From Flavobacterium lotistagni (GTDB lineage Bacteria > Bacteroidota > Bacteroidia > Flavobacteriales > Flavobacteriaceae): 64,000 nt of DNA. Made by a program: the position numbers and the translations under genes. This document shows positions 18,119 to 27,529 of the stretch, one piece after another; position 1 is the first letter of the stretch; every line of letters starts with the position of its first letter. Where the stretch lies: contig NZ_JAAJBU010000004.1 of the NCBI RefSeq assembly GCF_011392125.1, positions 186,001 through 250,000 of the forward strand, given 5' to 3'. A model generated the notes under the pieces. That model searched no databases, was not told the origin of the DNA, and worked only from the letters and a program-made list of their open reading frames with translations.

Positions 18119-18150
18119 AAGCCGTGTCTTAATTGATGCGGCTTTTTTTT
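18119..18150 (+). terminator. Terminator downstream of the DUF4197 gene
   Basis: AAGCCG with CGGCTT closes a 14-nt loop and is followed by eight T residues on the plus strand, overlapping the end of the converging receptor gene by two bases. It lies about 125 bp after the DUF4197 stop. Confidence 0.7.
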
Positions 18151-18949
18151 ATGCAATTCGCTCGTGGAGTTTTTTGAAATAGGAAAATGCTTTCAGCAGC
18201 CGAGATCCGTACCAAGAAAACATTTCGCCGTCAACAAAAATTGTTTTGGCGTGATGCGTGAATCTCCCGATTTCGAAGGCATCTTCGTCTTTGAATGGAT
18301 AAGGTTCTGAGGATAAAAGCACCAAGTCTGGATCGCCTTCGAGACGCAATTTTCTAAGTTCTACTTCAGGATAACGGCTTTCGCGGTCGGCATAAATATT
18401 TTGAAAATGGTTCAGTTGCAGTATTTCATTGATGTAAGTTCCCGAACCAGCAACCATGTATGGATTTTTCCAGATAAAATAGGCTACTTTTTTGAAGGGT
18501 TTTTCTTTGATGAAAGCCCGAAAATCAACCAAAGCGTATAGTAATTTATCGTTCCACTTTTGAGCTTCGGTGCGGCAGTTGAAGAGTTGTCCGAAATCAG
18601 TAATCATTTGAAAATTCTCTTCGATGGTTTTAATATCTGTTACCCAAACCGGGCAGATTTTTCGGAGTTCTTCGACAATTTCAAGTGTATTTTCTTCTTT
18701 ATTGCAAATGATGATATCGGGCTGCAACAAGCGGATTTTCTCGTAATGTACTTTTTTAGTGCCGCCTACCACTTTCTTAGTCGATTTGAAATGAAACGGA
18801 TGCACGCAGAATTTGGTTATACCGACGATACTAGATTCCAAACCCAATTCGTAAAGTAATTCAGTTTGCGAAGGCACTAACGAGATAATCCGTTTGGGAA
18901 CAGTTTCAATATAATGGGTATTTCCTACTTGGTCTGTTAGCATTTTCAT
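18149..18949 (-). CDS. BtuF-like helical-backbone metal/cobalamin receptor, without signal peptide
   Basis: The 266-residue product has the class III substrate-binding fold: KRIISLVPSQTELLYELG at the start, GGTKKVHYEKIRLLQPDIII in the middle, and a second lobe after a long linking helix. This resembles BtuF and related cobalamin or metal-chelate receptors. Unusually it begins MKMLTDQVGNTHYIE, with no signal peptide or lipobox, so as read it is cytoplasmic. No permease or ATPase gene is adjacent. B12 handling is suggested by the fold and by the B12-dependent IcmF gene 1.1 kb away, but that link is inference. Confidence 0.82.
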   Translation of the reverse strand: MKMLTDQVGNTHYIETVPKRIISLVPSQTELLYELGLESSIVGITKFCVHPFHFKSTKKVVGGTKKVHYEKIRLLQPDIIICNKEENTLEIVEELRKICPVWVTDIKTIEENFQMITDFGQLFNCRTEAQKWNDKLLYALVDFRAFIKEKPFKKVAYFIWKNPYMVAGSGTYINEILQLNHFQNIYADRESRYPEVELRKLRLEGDPDLVLLSSEPYPFKDEDAFEIGRFTHHAKTIFVDGEMFSWYGSRLLKAFSYFKKLHERIA

Positions 18950-18966
18950 ATCGAGCCAGCGAATTT

Positions 18967-18993
18967 AATTCGTGCTAATTCGTGCAATTCGTG
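18967..18993 (+). repeat. 27-bp AATTCGTG triad
   Basis: Three AATTCGTG octamers at 18967, 18977 and 18986 (steps of 10 and 9 bp) between the pyrF stop and the receptor start. The identical layout is present at 36301-36327 and, inverted, at 36212-36238. Confidence 0.75.
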
Positions 18994-18994
18994 T

Positions 18995-19813
18995 TTATCT
19001 TTTTTGCATCAACTGCTGCATTTCAGTTTGGATTTTCAGCGCTTCTTCCCTAGCCTTGGTTGCAAAATTTTCTCCACTATCAGCATAAATAATCCCGCGT
19101 GAAGAATTGATTAACAATCCAATAGCTTCATTCATTCCATGCTCGCAAACTTCGGCTAAACTTCCGCCTTGCGCACCGACGCCCGGAACTAATAGAAAGC
19201 TGTCAGGAACAATCTTGCGGATTTCTTTGAAGTATTCGGCTTTGGTTGCTCCTACTACGTACATCAAGTTTTGGCTGTTTTTCCAGTTTTTGGAGGTTTG
19301 AATCACTTGCTGATACAACGGTTTTTCGTCGGCAAACGCTGTCTGGAAATCGAATGCGCCTTCGTTGGAAGTCAAGGCGAGTAAAATGGTGTGCTTGTTC
19401 TCAAATTCTAGAAACGGCTCCACGGAATCTTTGCCCATATAAGGCGCGACAGTAACCGAATCGAAGTTCAAATCTTCCAGGAAAGCTTTGGCGTACATAG
19501 ACGAAGTATTACCGATATCACCGCGTTTGGCATCTGCAATGGTGAAAATTTCAGGATGCTTTTCGTTGAGATAATCAATGGTTTTCTGAAGCGATTGCCA
19601 ACCTTTGATTCCGTAGGCCTCATAAAAAGCAGTGTTCGGCTTGTAAGCTACAGCTATGTCATAAGTCGCGTCTATGATGGCTTTGTTGAATTCGAAAATC
19701 GGATCGTCGAGTTTTAATAAATGCGGTGGGATTTTATTCAAATCGACATCGAGGCCGATGCAGAGAAAGGATTCTTTTTGGCGGATTTGTTCGGTGAGTT
19801 GTGTTGTTGTCAT
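18995..19813 (-). CDS. pyrF: Orotidine 5'-phosphate decarboxylase (type 2)
   Basis: A 272-residue enzyme of pyrimidine synthesis making UMP from OMP. It has the type 2 N terminus [17 protein letters not shown] and the active-site signature [15 protein letters not shown] with the catalytic lysine near residue 95. The phosphate-binding loop appears as [11 protein letters not shown] and NSSRGIIYA. The ATG at 19811-19813 is used; an upstream TTG would add seven residues. A -7 box lies about 20 bp upstream, so it is likely transcribed on its own. Confidence 0.95.
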   Translation of the reverse strand: MTTTQLTEQIRQKESFLCIGLDVDLNKIPPHLLKLDDPIFEFNKAIIDATYDIAVAYKPNTAFYEAYGIKGWQSLQKTIDYLNEKHPEIFTIADAKRGDIGNTSSMYAKAFLEDLNFDSVTVAPYMGKDSVEPFLEFENKHTILLALTSNEGAFDFQTAFADEKPLYQQVIQTSKNWKNSQNLMYVVGATKAEYFKEIRKIVPDSFLLVPGVGAQGGSLAEVCEHGMNEAIGLLINSSRGIIYADSGENFATKAREEALKIQTEMQQLMQKR

Positions 19814-19831
19814 GGTTGTGTAGTTTCGGGG

Positions 19832-19839
19832 CAAAGATA
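19832..19839 (-). promoter_or_regulatory. Probable pyrF -7 box
   Basis: TATCTTTG on the minus strand matches TAnnTTTG, 18 bp upstream of the pyrF ATG. No convincing -33 TTG was found. Confidence 0.5.
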
Positions 19840-19844
19840 ATTGT

Positions 19845-20765
19845 TTATTTTTTCTTGAAGCTTGATTGCCATTGCTGCTTCAGAATCCATTTTGCGATTT
19901 TTTCAGAAACTTGCTGCCCTGATTTCTTACTCAAATGTATACCGTCGATGTAGTGATATTGGTTGTTTTTATTGGTTAAATCAAGATATCCGGATGATTT
20001 TGCTACCGCTTTTTCAATACGTTTATTGAAATTCGGAAGCAATCGCTGCTCAATCTGCATTAGTTCGGAGGCCATCGGCAATCTGACCAAATACACTTTA
20101 CCGTGCTGACTTAAAAAGTCGATTATCTTCAGAAGATAATCCAACCTGAGTTGTGAAAATAAATAATCTGACTCATATTGTCGGTACTGATTTAAAGTAC
20201 TTTCAGTTCTTCGGTTAACTGATAATGAATCTTCATCAAGGCTTACTTCGAACCAACCATCATCGTGCAAAAAAGCGACAGACGATTCAAAAATCAAACC
20301 ATAGTACTTGCCAGAGAGGTATTGGGTTAAATAGGTAAAATTGGGTTTCTGGTTAACAATTTTCATTTCGCCTACACAAGAATGGTTTTCACTAAAAGCC
20401 AAACTGTCATTTGGATGCTGGCTTTTAGTAGCGATACCCCAGTAATCCACTGTCAGAATAAAAATGCCGTTTTTAGTATTGGGGTCGAGTTTTCTTTGAA
20501 CGCTTCGGAGATAACTCGGTCCGTAAGGACTTTTGCTGATATCGAAAGAGTAATTGTAAAGTTGTGATTTTAAAATCTGATTCATTGTTTCCGGTCTTAA
20601 TCCCTGCGCTGCTTTTGAAGTTCCTAGAATCAGGCTCCGTTGCTTAGGAGTTGTGAATCGCAGATAATGCGCATCGGTATATCCGTCGGCACGGAAAAGC
20701 AATGCAATAATAGAAACCGTTAGCAAAAGAAGAAACGTCAAACAATAGATTAGAAATTTTTTCAT
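19845..20765 (-). CDS. SGNH-like hydrolase/acyltransferase, membrane-anchored
   Basis: A 306-residue protein with an N-terminal membrane anchor ([20 protein letters not shown]) and an exported domain. [11 protein letters not shown] near residue 45 resembles the nucleophile-serine block of SGNH/DltD-type proteins, and [12 protein letters not shown] near 280 gives the Asp-x-x-His pair. This architecture is typical of the partner of an MBOAT O-acyltransferase, and the MBOAT gene ends 3 bp upstream on the same strand. Together they probably transfer acyl groups to an envelope glycan, like AlgI/AlgJ/AlgX or DltB/DltD. The acceptor is unknown. Confidence 0.75.
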   Translation of the reverse strand: MKKFLIYCLTFLLLLTVSIIALLFRADGYTDAHYLRFTTPKQRSLILGTSKAAQGLRPETMNQILKSQLYNYSFDISKSPYGPSYLRSVQRKLDPNTKNGIFILTVDYWGIATKSQHPNDSLAFSENHSCVGEMKIVNQKPNFTYLTQYLSGKYYGLIFESSVAFLHDDGWFEVSLDEDSLSVNRRTESTLNQYRQYESDYLFSQLRLDYLLKIIDFLSQHGKVYLVRLPMASELMQIEQRLLPNFNKRIEKAVAKSSGYLDLTNKNNQYHYIDGIHLSKKSGQQVSEKIAKWILKQQWQSSFKKK

Positions 20766-20768
20766 CGG

Positions 20769-22217
20769 TCAGAATTGAAAATAAATAAACGTCTCATTTA
20801 CCGCTCCGAACAAGAAAATCAACATCGTAATTAGATAATAAAAAGCCCATCTAAATGGTTTGCTCCATTGGGTTGCTATCGATTGAATGCCATATTGTTG
20901 TTGCCTTCCGATCCATTCTATCAGTAGCATAAAAACAATAAATACAATAGTAATGGCAGCTTGTTTGATTCCTAGAAAATACGGTATACTGAATAAATCT
21001 GCAGCGCACATTCTAGAGAAATAAACCCAAGTTTGGGTGATACTTTCAGACCTAAAAATAATCCAAGCCAATGAAACCAAAATAAAAGTAACAACCATTT
21101 GCCCCATTTCTTTGAGATTGGGCAGTAAACTATTCGAAGCTACAATTTCGATATTGGTTCTGTTTTTCCCTGAAAGCAATAATGGCATGAAATACAGAGC
21201 ATGTACTGCACCCCAAAGAATAAAAGTCCAGTTGGCACCATGCCAGAAGCCGCTGAAAAGGAAAATGATAAAGGTGTTGCGCACAGCCATCCATTTGCTG
21301 CCATGACTTCCTCCTAATGGGATATACAAATAATCTTTAAACCAAGACGACAGAGAAATGTGCCAACGTCTCCAAAATTCAGCAATATCGCGCGAGAAAT
21401 AGGGATACGCAAAATTGCGCAAAAGGTCGATGCCGAAAAGTCTGGCGGCTCCCAGCGCAATATCTGAATAACCTGAAAAATCGCCATAAATCTGAAATGC
21501 AAAAAACACGGCACCGAGCAAAAGTGTACTTCCTGAATGTTCTGAAGGATTTCCAAAAATCGTATTGGCATAAGTCGCGCAGTTATCTGCAATGACCATT
21601 TTTTTGAACAAACCCCACAAAATCTGCTTTAATCCGTCAACGGCTTTCGCATAATGAAATGCTCTTTTTTTGATGAGCTGCGGCAGCAAATGAGTGGCTC
21701 TTTCAATTGGGCCCGCAACGAGTAACGGAAAGAAACTCACAAAGACGGAATAAGTAATCACATCGCGCTCAGGCTTAATCTTGTTTTTATAGAGATCAAT
21801 TACATACGACAAACCGTGAAAGGTATAGAAAGAAATTCCGACCGGCAAAATAATATTCAGTGAACCTAAATTGGCTTTAAGGCCAACCATCAAGAGAGCT
21901 TGAGCAAACGATTCAGCAAAGAAATTGTAGTATTTAAAAACACCCAAAAAGCCCAGATTAGCACCAACGCTAATCCAGAGCCACCATTTTCGTTGCTTTG
22001 AGTTGGTAGCATCGAAAATTTTGATTCCGGTGTAATAGTCTAACGAGGTTGAAAAAATCAGCAGAAATAAAAAACGCCAATCCCAGCAGGCATAAAAAAA
22101 GTAACTGGCCAACAACAACAAAATATTCTGCGATTTCACGCTGCCTTTGGCTATAAACCAATAGAGCAAAAAAACAACCGGCAAGAAAAAGGCGAAATGG
22201 ATCGAGTTAAAAAGCAT
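20769..22217 (-). CDS. MBOAT family membrane-bound O-acyltransferase (AlgI/DltB-like)
   Basis: A 482-residue polytopic membrane protein with about eleven hydrophobic segments. MBOAT hallmarks are present: FQIYGDFSGYSDIALGAARL near residue 240, the WHISLSSWFKDYLYIPLGGS block near 285, and the catalytic histidine in FSGFWHGANW near 325. These proteins move acyl groups through the membrane for transfer to exported polymers. The next gene, 3 bp downstream, encodes an SGNH-like protein, a recurrent partner. No alginate or teichoic acid genes are near, so the acceptor is probably a surface polysaccharide of this organism. Confidence 0.92.
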   Translation of the reverse strand: MLFNSIHFAFFLPVVFLLYWFIAKGSVKSQNILLLLASYFFYACWDWRFLFLLIFSTSLDYYTGIKIFDATNSKQRKWWLWISVGANLGFLGVFKYYNFFAESFAQALLMVGLKANLGSLNIILPVGISFYTFHGLSYVIDLYKNKIKPERDVITYSVFVSFFPLLVAGPIERATHLLPQLIKKRAFHYAKAVDGLKQILWGLFKKMVIADNCATYANTIFGNPSEHSGSTLLLGAVFFAFQIYGDFSGYSDIALGAARLFGIDLLRNFAYPYFSRDIAEFWRRWHISLSSWFKDYLYIPLGGSHGSKWMAVRNTFIIFLFSGFWHGANWTFILWGAVHALYFMPLLLSGKNRTNIEIVASNSLLPNLKEMGQMVVTFILVSLAWIIFRSESITQTWVYFSRMCAADLFSIPYFLGIKQAAITIVFIVFMLLIEWIGRQQQYGIQSIATQWSKPFRWAFYYLITMLIFLFGAVNETFIYFQF

Positions 22218-22272
22218 ACACGCTAGATTAAAAAATAAAATGAATGGAAATATAGGAACCTCTTACCAATCA

Positions 22273-22354
22273 ATAGTCCTAGCCCCGGTTGTAACGGCAT
22301 CCTTTGCTGGCGGGGTTCGCCAGTAAAGATATAGTGAAAAACGGGAACAGCTTC
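22273..22354 (+). repeat. Dispersed hairpin repeat with CTGGCG/CGCCAG apical stem
   Basis: It starts ATAGTCCTAGCCCCGGTTG, then AACGGCATCC, an apical hairpin CTGGCG..CGCCAG, then AAAGATATAG and ends GGGAACAGCTTC followed by an A run. It lies in the gap between two minus-strand genes, in the opposite orientation to both. Confidence 0.85.
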
Positions 22355-22388
22355 AAAAAAAAAAGAACGGGAAACCAGTAATGAGTGT

Positions 22389-23966
22389 TTACTGACGAAT
22401 AATTTTTACCGTACTGCTGATTTGTTCGGCACTACTGAGTTGCAGCAAATAAGTGCCTTTGCCTAGAGACTGAAAATCAAGCGTTTCTTGATGAGCGCCT
22501 TGGTTTCTTGTAGCATCTGTAGCAAATTTTCGCACCAATCTTCCGGTCAAATCATACAAACCAATACTGATTTTTTGCTCTTGGGCCAGTTCATAATGCA
22601 AAACTGTCGCAGACTGCACCGGATTCGGATAAACGGTTAATGATGCACCAGTGTTAAAGTCTAGATTTCCTAAAACAATTCCGGTGGTGAGTCGGCCCAT
22701 TAGGTATTCCCAATGCCCGTTAAAGATTCGGGTACCGGCAAAAACCAACCGGCCTTGAGAATCAAAAGCGATTCTGCTTATGTTTTCGTTACCGCCAAAA
22801 GCCGCTTTAAAGATACCGTTGTTGCCAAAGGTCGAATCATAGTTTCCGTTGGGAAGACAACGAATCACAAAGCTATCGGTTCCGGTCAGTGGCGGATTGT
22901 CCATGTATTGGCCTGCAAAAACAATTTTTCCGTCTTCTTGCTCCAGCACTGAAAATATGTAAGTATTGGGCAAAGTGGAACCATAATAAATAACCGGCTC
23001 TGCAACTAAATTACCGCTGGCATCGAACTTTATAGTACGAATGGATGTAGGCGGCGAATTCAAATAAGTAGTCACCGGATTGGCCAACAGAGATACACTA
23101 CCATCATCAGCTACTTTTGTCAGATAAGCAGAAGAAATGGCATTGCTGAGCATCACGCCGCTTGTGCCATAAGAATTATCGACAGTGGCATCGGCATTAA
23201 ATTTTTTAATAAAATAATTGCGGCGCTGCACATTGCCTGCATCGGTGTAAACATAATTGCCCAAAACCAAATATTTGCCGTCGCTCAGCGGATAGAGCGA
23301 ACCACTGATATTGTCTGCACTGCTCGCAGGAATATCGTTCAAGGGAAAGAACAAAAAGCCGTTGTTGCCGAATGAAGTATCAACGGTAGCATTTGAGAAA
23401 TATTTCCCTAAAGCCAAGCCAATTGGGCCACTACTGGTTTGTTTGGCTTTTCCGCTGGCAGTAAAACTTCCGTCTGGAGCTACTTTAACATTGGCAGCAT
23501 TGAATATTGTGCCGTAAACCAAATCAAAAGTGCCATTGGTGCCAAAAGAGGTATCGACCACACAATCCAAGTTAAGTTTGGTTAAAGAATAACGCTCGCC
23601 ATAATAAGACACTAAGTAGTAACTGCTGTCATCAATCTTCAATAACGAACCAAAATTAGTGAACGAAGCATTTTTTACGCGCATCCGAATCACGCCATCG
23701 GTTCCGAAAGTAGTGTCAAAATTGCCGTCTTCATTTACCCGAATCAACCCGACGAGTTTGTCTCCCAAAGTAGTAGCGTAATCGGCATTCCCAGCAAAAA
23801 TAACCTTACCGTTTTCTTGGAAAATGATGCTTCTGGCGCGGCTGTCTCCTTCGAATAAACTTCCGTTTTGTCCGGTTCCGTGAAAGGTTGGGTCGAGATC
23901 GCCGTATTGTGCAAACGAAAATTGACTAATAACCAAAAACAAACTAAAAAGAATTGGATGTTTCAT
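22389..23966 (-). CDS. Delta-60 repeat protein with T9SS type A sorting domain
   Basis: The 525-residue product has a signal peptide (ILFSLFLVISQFSFA/Q) and at least five delta-60 units recognisable by LDPTFHGTG, FDTTFGTDGV, VDTSFGTNGT, VDTSFGNNGF and YDSTFGNNGIF, spread over residues 20-410 as a beta-propeller-like array. The last 80 residues are a type A sorting domain: VYPNPVQSATVLHYEL, then GLYDLTGRLV and a final VKIIRQ. It is therefore exported by the type IX system and attached to, or released from, the cell surface. Delta-60 proteins have no fixed function. It is transcribed alone. Confidence 0.9.
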   Translation of the reverse strand: MKHPILFSLFLVISQFSFAQYGDLDPTFHGTGQNGSLFEGDSRARSIIFQENGKVIFAGNADYATTLGDKLVGLIRVNEDGNFDTTFGTDGVIRMRVKNASFTNFGSLLKIDDSSYYLVSYYGERYSLTKLNLDCVVDTSFGTNGTFDLVYGTIFNAANVKVAPDGSFTASGKAKQTSSGPIGLALGKYFSNATVDTSFGNNGFLFFPLNDIPASSADNISGSLYPLSDGKYLVLGNYVYTDAGNVQRRNYFIKKFNADATVDNSYGTSGVMLSNAISSAYLTKVADDGSVSLLANPVTTYLNSPPTSIRTIKFDASGNLVAEPVIYYGSTLPNTYIFSVLEQEDGKIVFAGQYMDNPPLTGTDSFVIRCLPNGNYDSTFGNNGIFKAAFGGNENISRIAFDSQGRLVFAGTRIFNGHWEYLMGRLTTGIVLGNLDFNTGASLTVYPNPVQSATVLHYELAQEQKISIGLYDLTGRLVRKFATDATRNQGAHQETLDFQSLGKGTYLLQLSSAEQISSTVKIIRQ

Positions 23967-24017
23967 AAGTTCAAATTTTAAATGCCAACCGTCGCTTTTT
24001 GCTAGGCAGATTTTATG

Positions 24018-25094
24018 TTAAAACACTTCACTCGCTTCTTTCAACTTCTCGGTGTTGTTCACGAGTTGCAACTCATCAATCATTTTCTGGATATCACCAT
24101 TGACAAAATTCTGCAAATCGTAAATGTTCATATTGATCCTGTGATCGGTCACGCGGCCTTGCGAATAGTTATAAGTTCTAATCTTTGCCGAACGGTCACC
24201 TGAGCTTACCTGTGAGGAACGTTTCTTGGCATCTTCTTCCTGTTTCTTGGCGAGTTCCTGCTCATACAAACGCGAGCGCAAAACCGTTAACGCTTTGTCT
24301 TTGTTCTTGTGCTGCGACTTTTCGTCTTGGCATTGCGCTACCAATCCGGTTGGAATGTGCGTTAAACGAACCGCCGATTTGGTCGTGTTTACCGATTGTC
24401 CGCCCGGCCCTGAAGAACAGAAATAATCAATTCTTACGTCGTTCATGTCAATCTGCACGTCGAATTCTTCTGCTTCTGGCAACACCATTACCGTTGCTGC
24501 CGAAGTATGCACGCGGCCTTGGGTTTCCGTTTGCGGAACACGCTGAACCCTGTGAACACCTGCTTCAAATTTCAAAGTACCATAAACATCTTCACCGGTT
24601 ACTTCGAAAATGACTTCTTTAAAACCGCCTGAGGTGCCTTCGTTCATATCGACTACCGAGGTTCTCCAGCCTTTGTTTTCGCAATATTTGGTATACATTC
24701 TATACAAATCACCTGCGAAAATCGAAGCTTCATCACCACCGGTTCCGGCCCGAATTTCAACCATCACGTTTTTCGCATCTTCCGGATCTTTCGGGATCAG
24801 CATGAACTTGATTTCTTCTTCTAATTCCGGCAATCTTTCTTTGGCCTCGTCGAGTTGCATCTTGGCCATCTCGACCATTTCTACGTCTGAGCCATCGGCA
24901 ATAATTTCGTTGGCTTCGGCAATATTTCCGGTCAGGTTTACGTATTCGTCGCGTTTTTCGGCGAGCGCTTTCAAATCTTTGTATTCTTTATTGAGGGCCA
25001 CCCAACGCTTCTGATCGGCAATCACATCGGGCTGAATAATCAAGTCCGAAACTTCGTCAAAGCGCTGTTTTACTATTTGCAGTCTGTCTAACAT
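24018..25094 (-). CDS. prfA: Peptide chain release factor 1
   Basis: The 358-residue protein has the release-factor GGQ motif in [16 protein letters not shown] near residue 230, whose glutamine is the methylated catalytic residue. The codon-recognition region carries [19 protein letters not shown]; the P-x-T tripeptide of RF1 (UAA/UAG) is present, not the SPF of RF2, so it is prfA. The N-terminal helical hairpin starts [12 protein letters not shown]. The ATG at 25092-25094 is used; a start at 25121 would add nine basic residues. It terminates translation in the cytoplasm. Confidence 0.96.
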   Translation of the reverse strand: MLDRLQIVKQRFDEVSDLIIQPDVIADQKRWVALNKEYKDLKALAEKRDEYVNLTGNIAEANEIIADGSDVEMVEMAKMQLDEAKERLPELEEEIKFMLIPKDPEDAKNVMVEIRAGTGGDEASIFAGDLYRMYTKYCENKGWRTSVVDMNEGTSGGFKEVIFEVTGEDVYGTLKFEAGVHRVQRVPQTETQGRVHTSAATVMVLPEAEEFDVQIDMNDVRIDYFCSSGPGGQSVNTTKSAVRLTHIPTGLVAQCQDEKSQHKNKDKALTVLRSRLYEQELAKKQEEDAKKRSSQVSSGDRSAKIRTYNYSQGRVTDHRINMNIYDLQNFVNGDIQKMIDELQLVNNTEKLKEASEVF

Positions 25095-25172
25095 TTTATT
25101 TTTCCTTTTTTTGGTGCGCAAATTTAAGCAAAAATGTTGTAGGTTGTAAGTTGTAGGTTATAGGTTTTTTCC

Positions 25173-25279
25173 GAAGCTGTTCCGGCTGTACGCTATAGTT
25201 TTGTTTGCTATTGCACCTCGATAAAAAAGCAAATATCCGCTTAGCAAACAAAAGCTGCCGCTGCCATCCGGGCTAGGGC
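25173..25279 (-). repeat. Dispersed hairpin repeat, long copy with GTTTGCT arms
   Basis: Read on the minus strand: GCCCTAGCCCGGATGGCAGC, GGCAGC, a large stem TTTTGTTTGCTA..TAGCAAACAAAA, CTATAGCGTACAGCC, and GGAACAGCTTC. It lies in the divergent gap between prfA and the DUF6265 gene. The same TTTTGTTTGCT arms occur in the copy at 37577-37684. Confidence 0.87.
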
Positions 25280-25326
25280 AATTTTGCTTATTATTGCAAC
25301 AGTGAAAAACCTGAAAATAGTTCCTT

Positions 25327-25797
25327 ATGAGAAAATCTATCTTACTACTGGCTGCCATTGCACTCAGCGTTTCGTGTAAAAAATCTGGTCAAGAAAACCA
25401 ACTCCAGGCTGCTGATTGGCTTATCGGTACATGGGAAAACCAAGACCCGCAAGGCAAAATGATTGAAATCTGGAGCAAGGCCAACGACAGCATTTACATC
25501 GGTGAAAGCTATTACATCAAAGCAAAAGACACTTTGCATTCAGAGCAAATTCAACTGGTTCAAAACGGCGAACTCGTGCAATACATCCCAACAGTCAAAG
25601 GCCAAAACAATGATCAGCCGGTCAATTTCAACTTAACTTCAAAAACCGACAAAGAACTGGTTTTCGAAAATCCGAAGCATGACTTTCCGCAGAAAATTGT
25701 CTACAAAAAAATTACTGCAGACAGTTTGGTGGCAACTATTTCAGGCACTCAGCAAGGAAAAGCCAGCTCAGAAAGCTACCCGATGAGAAAAAAATAA
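25327..25797 (+). CDS. DUF6265 family lipoprotein
   Basis: A 156-residue product with a lipoprotein signal: LLLAAIALSVSCKK, with the lipobox cysteine at residue 17. The mature part starts ADWLIGTWENQDPQGKMIEIW and continues as a small beta-barrel/lipocalin-like domain ending FENPKHDFPQKIVYKK, the DUF6265 pattern. It is probably attached to the outer membrane facing the periplasm. The family has no demonstrated function. It is preceded by a dispersed hairpin repeat and followed by a strong terminator. Confidence 0.82.
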   Translation: MRKSILLLAAIALSVSCKKSGQENQLQAADWLIGTWENQDPQGKMIEIWSKANDSIYIGESYYIKAKDTLHSEQIQLVQNGELVQYIPTVKGQNNDQPVNFNLTSKTDKELVFENPKHDFPQKIVYKKITADSLVATISGTQQGKASSESYPMRKK

Positions 25798-25833
25798 ACC
25801 ACTACCGAGTAGATAGTGGTTTCATAATTTTTT
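25796..25833. terminator. Terminator between DUF6265 gene and subtilase gene
   Basis: A perfect 9-bp stem, AAACCACTA (25796-25804) with TAGTGGTTT (25814-25822), followed by CATAATTTTTTT. It lies between two converging genes and probably serves the plus-strand one best. Confidence 0.85.
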
Positions 25834-25846
25834 TATGTGCAAAAAG

Positions 25847-27355
25847 CTATTGTACTGCCAATAAAGCATTCACATTGCCATGACCAAACTCCGGATTTTT
25901 AACCGGATAAAAAGTAGCAGATTGTTTCATTTTGGTCAAAACTTGATCGCGCGTCCAAGTAGGGTTTTTCGCCCAGACCAAAGCAGCAATCCCAGCCGTT
26001 GTAGCTGTAGCCACTGATGAGCCACCTACATAATTCGTCTGCGCATTGTAATAACTGTTCACCGGAACGGTATTGCCGCTGGAAGCACGTTGCATTATTA
26101 CAGTAAAATCAATTTTGTTTCCGGTATGGCAAACATCACATTTTTGGTAGGTACTTCCCTCCTTCACGCCGGTAACCGCAACTACTTCTGGCATCCAAGC
26201 CGGAAAAATAACGCCTACAAAAGTGGTAAAACTAGTCGAGGTTCCGCCAGCGCAGAAAATCAGCTTTCCTTTACTGTAAGCATATCGGATACCGTCTTCA
26301 ATTTTCCCGACAGAAAATACATAACCCATCGACATCGAGATAATCTTCACGTTGGCATTATTTCCCAAAGCCGTAAACGCATTCTTCACGCCTTCTTGCT
26401 CTTGATAACCATCCAAAACCACATTTGAAGCGGCGCGGTAAACTACCAAATTTGCGTTGTAAGCGACACCTACCGGCATTCCGTTGTTGTTTCTCGGGGC
26501 AGTCGCTACCGAAGCCATGCTGGTGCCGTGCCCACATTGGTCGTTCGGGCCATCAGTATTGGTGCTCCAAGGCCAAATCGAATTCACATACACTCCAAAT
26601 TTCTGCAAAGTTCTACCCGAAGAATCACCAGTATTGAATGCCGAACCCAGCAAAGTTTGATTGGGTGAAATTCCGGTATCTACAATTCCGATGGTAATGC
26701 CTCGGCCACTGCTGTAATTCCAGGCACTAGGAATGTTGTGTTTGGTGAAAGTCCAAGGCACTTTTGCATTGGGTGTTGTGGTAGTATAGTCGGCTGCACT
26801 TAAGGCCGTCGAATCAAAACCGCAACCTGAAGAACCTGAACTCGACGAAGAAGTTAAACGTCGTTGCCCGTTTTTGATGGCAACATAATGATAATCAGCC
26901 GGCTCAATGTATCGAATGTACTTGTTCTTTCTGAGCGCAATGATGGTTTCTTGCTTTTTAATTATCACGTTCATCAAATTCAAATAGCGATCAGAAGAAA
27001 TCAGTATTTCATCCGAATCACCTTCATACTTTTTAATGATTTGCATCAACTCAGCTTCAATGGCTGCGCTATTTGCGGTCTTGGCCCGGTCAAAATCTTG
27101 GGCAGAATTCCCAAAACCGATAGTCACTACCGAGTTTCCTTGCATTGTGGCACTCCACAGTAAATGGTCTGAAGCGCTTTTCCAGTTGAAGTCGCCTTTT
27201 GCGTTGAGTTGTTCATCGATTTTTGCATTGATTTGCTGAGTGTTCAGTGGCTCGCGTTGGGCGGCATCGATAACGATGGGTTGTGAATCGTCTTCATTGT
27301 TACAACTGGCCAAAATCAGCAACACTATACTGAATTGTAATAATTTACGAATCAT
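25847..27355 (-). CDS. S8 family serine peptidase (subtilase), lipoprotein
   Basis: The 502-residue protein has a lipobox (LLILASCNNEDD). Residues 30-150 form a probable inhibitor-type propeptide, and residues 215-495 the peptidase. The catalytic triad is visible: Asp in GITIGIVDTGIS, His in DQCGHGTSMASVA, Ser in GGSSVATATTAGIAAL. A serine-rich linker containing SSSSSGSSG joins the two parts. There is no T9SS tail, so it is predicted to be a membrane-tethered protease of the periplasm or surface. The ATG at 27353-27355 is used since it opens directly onto the signal peptide. Confidence 0.92.
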   Translation of the reverse strand: MIRKLLQFSIVLLILASCNNEDDSQPIVIDAAQREPLNTQQINAKIDEQLNAKGDFNWKSASDHLLWSATMQGNSVVTIGFGNSAQDFDRAKTANSAAIEAELMQIIKKYEGDSDEILISSDRYLNLMNVIIKKQETIIALRKNKYIRYIEPADYHYVAIKNGQRRLTSSSSSGSSGCGFDSTALSAADYTTTTPNAKVPWTFTKHNIPSAWNYSSGRGITIGIVDTGISPNQTLLGSAFNTGDSSGRTLQKFGVYVNSIWPWSTNTDGPNDQCGHGTSMASVATAPRNNNGMPVGVAYNANLVVYRAASNVVLDGYQEQEGVKNAFTALGNNANVKIISMSMGYVFSVGKIEDGIRYAYSKGKLIFCAGGTSTSFTTFVGVIFPAWMPEVVAVTGVKEGSTYQKCDVCHTGNKIDFTVIMQRASSGNTVPVNSYYNAQTNYVGGSSVATATTAGIAALVWAKNPTWTRDQVLTKMKQSATFYPVKNPEFGHGNVNALLAVQ

Positions 27356-27529
27356 AAAAAGTTGATTTATAGTTAGGTGAAACGAATATAACAATAATTC
27401 AAAACCAAAACAGAAATGTTAATAAAACTTGGCCGATGCATGCAAAAGGAAAAGGTTGCTACCTAAAAAAGATAACAACCCCTTCCTTACCCGGTTGCCC
27501 AAAAAAACAACCAAACTAACAATTATTAA

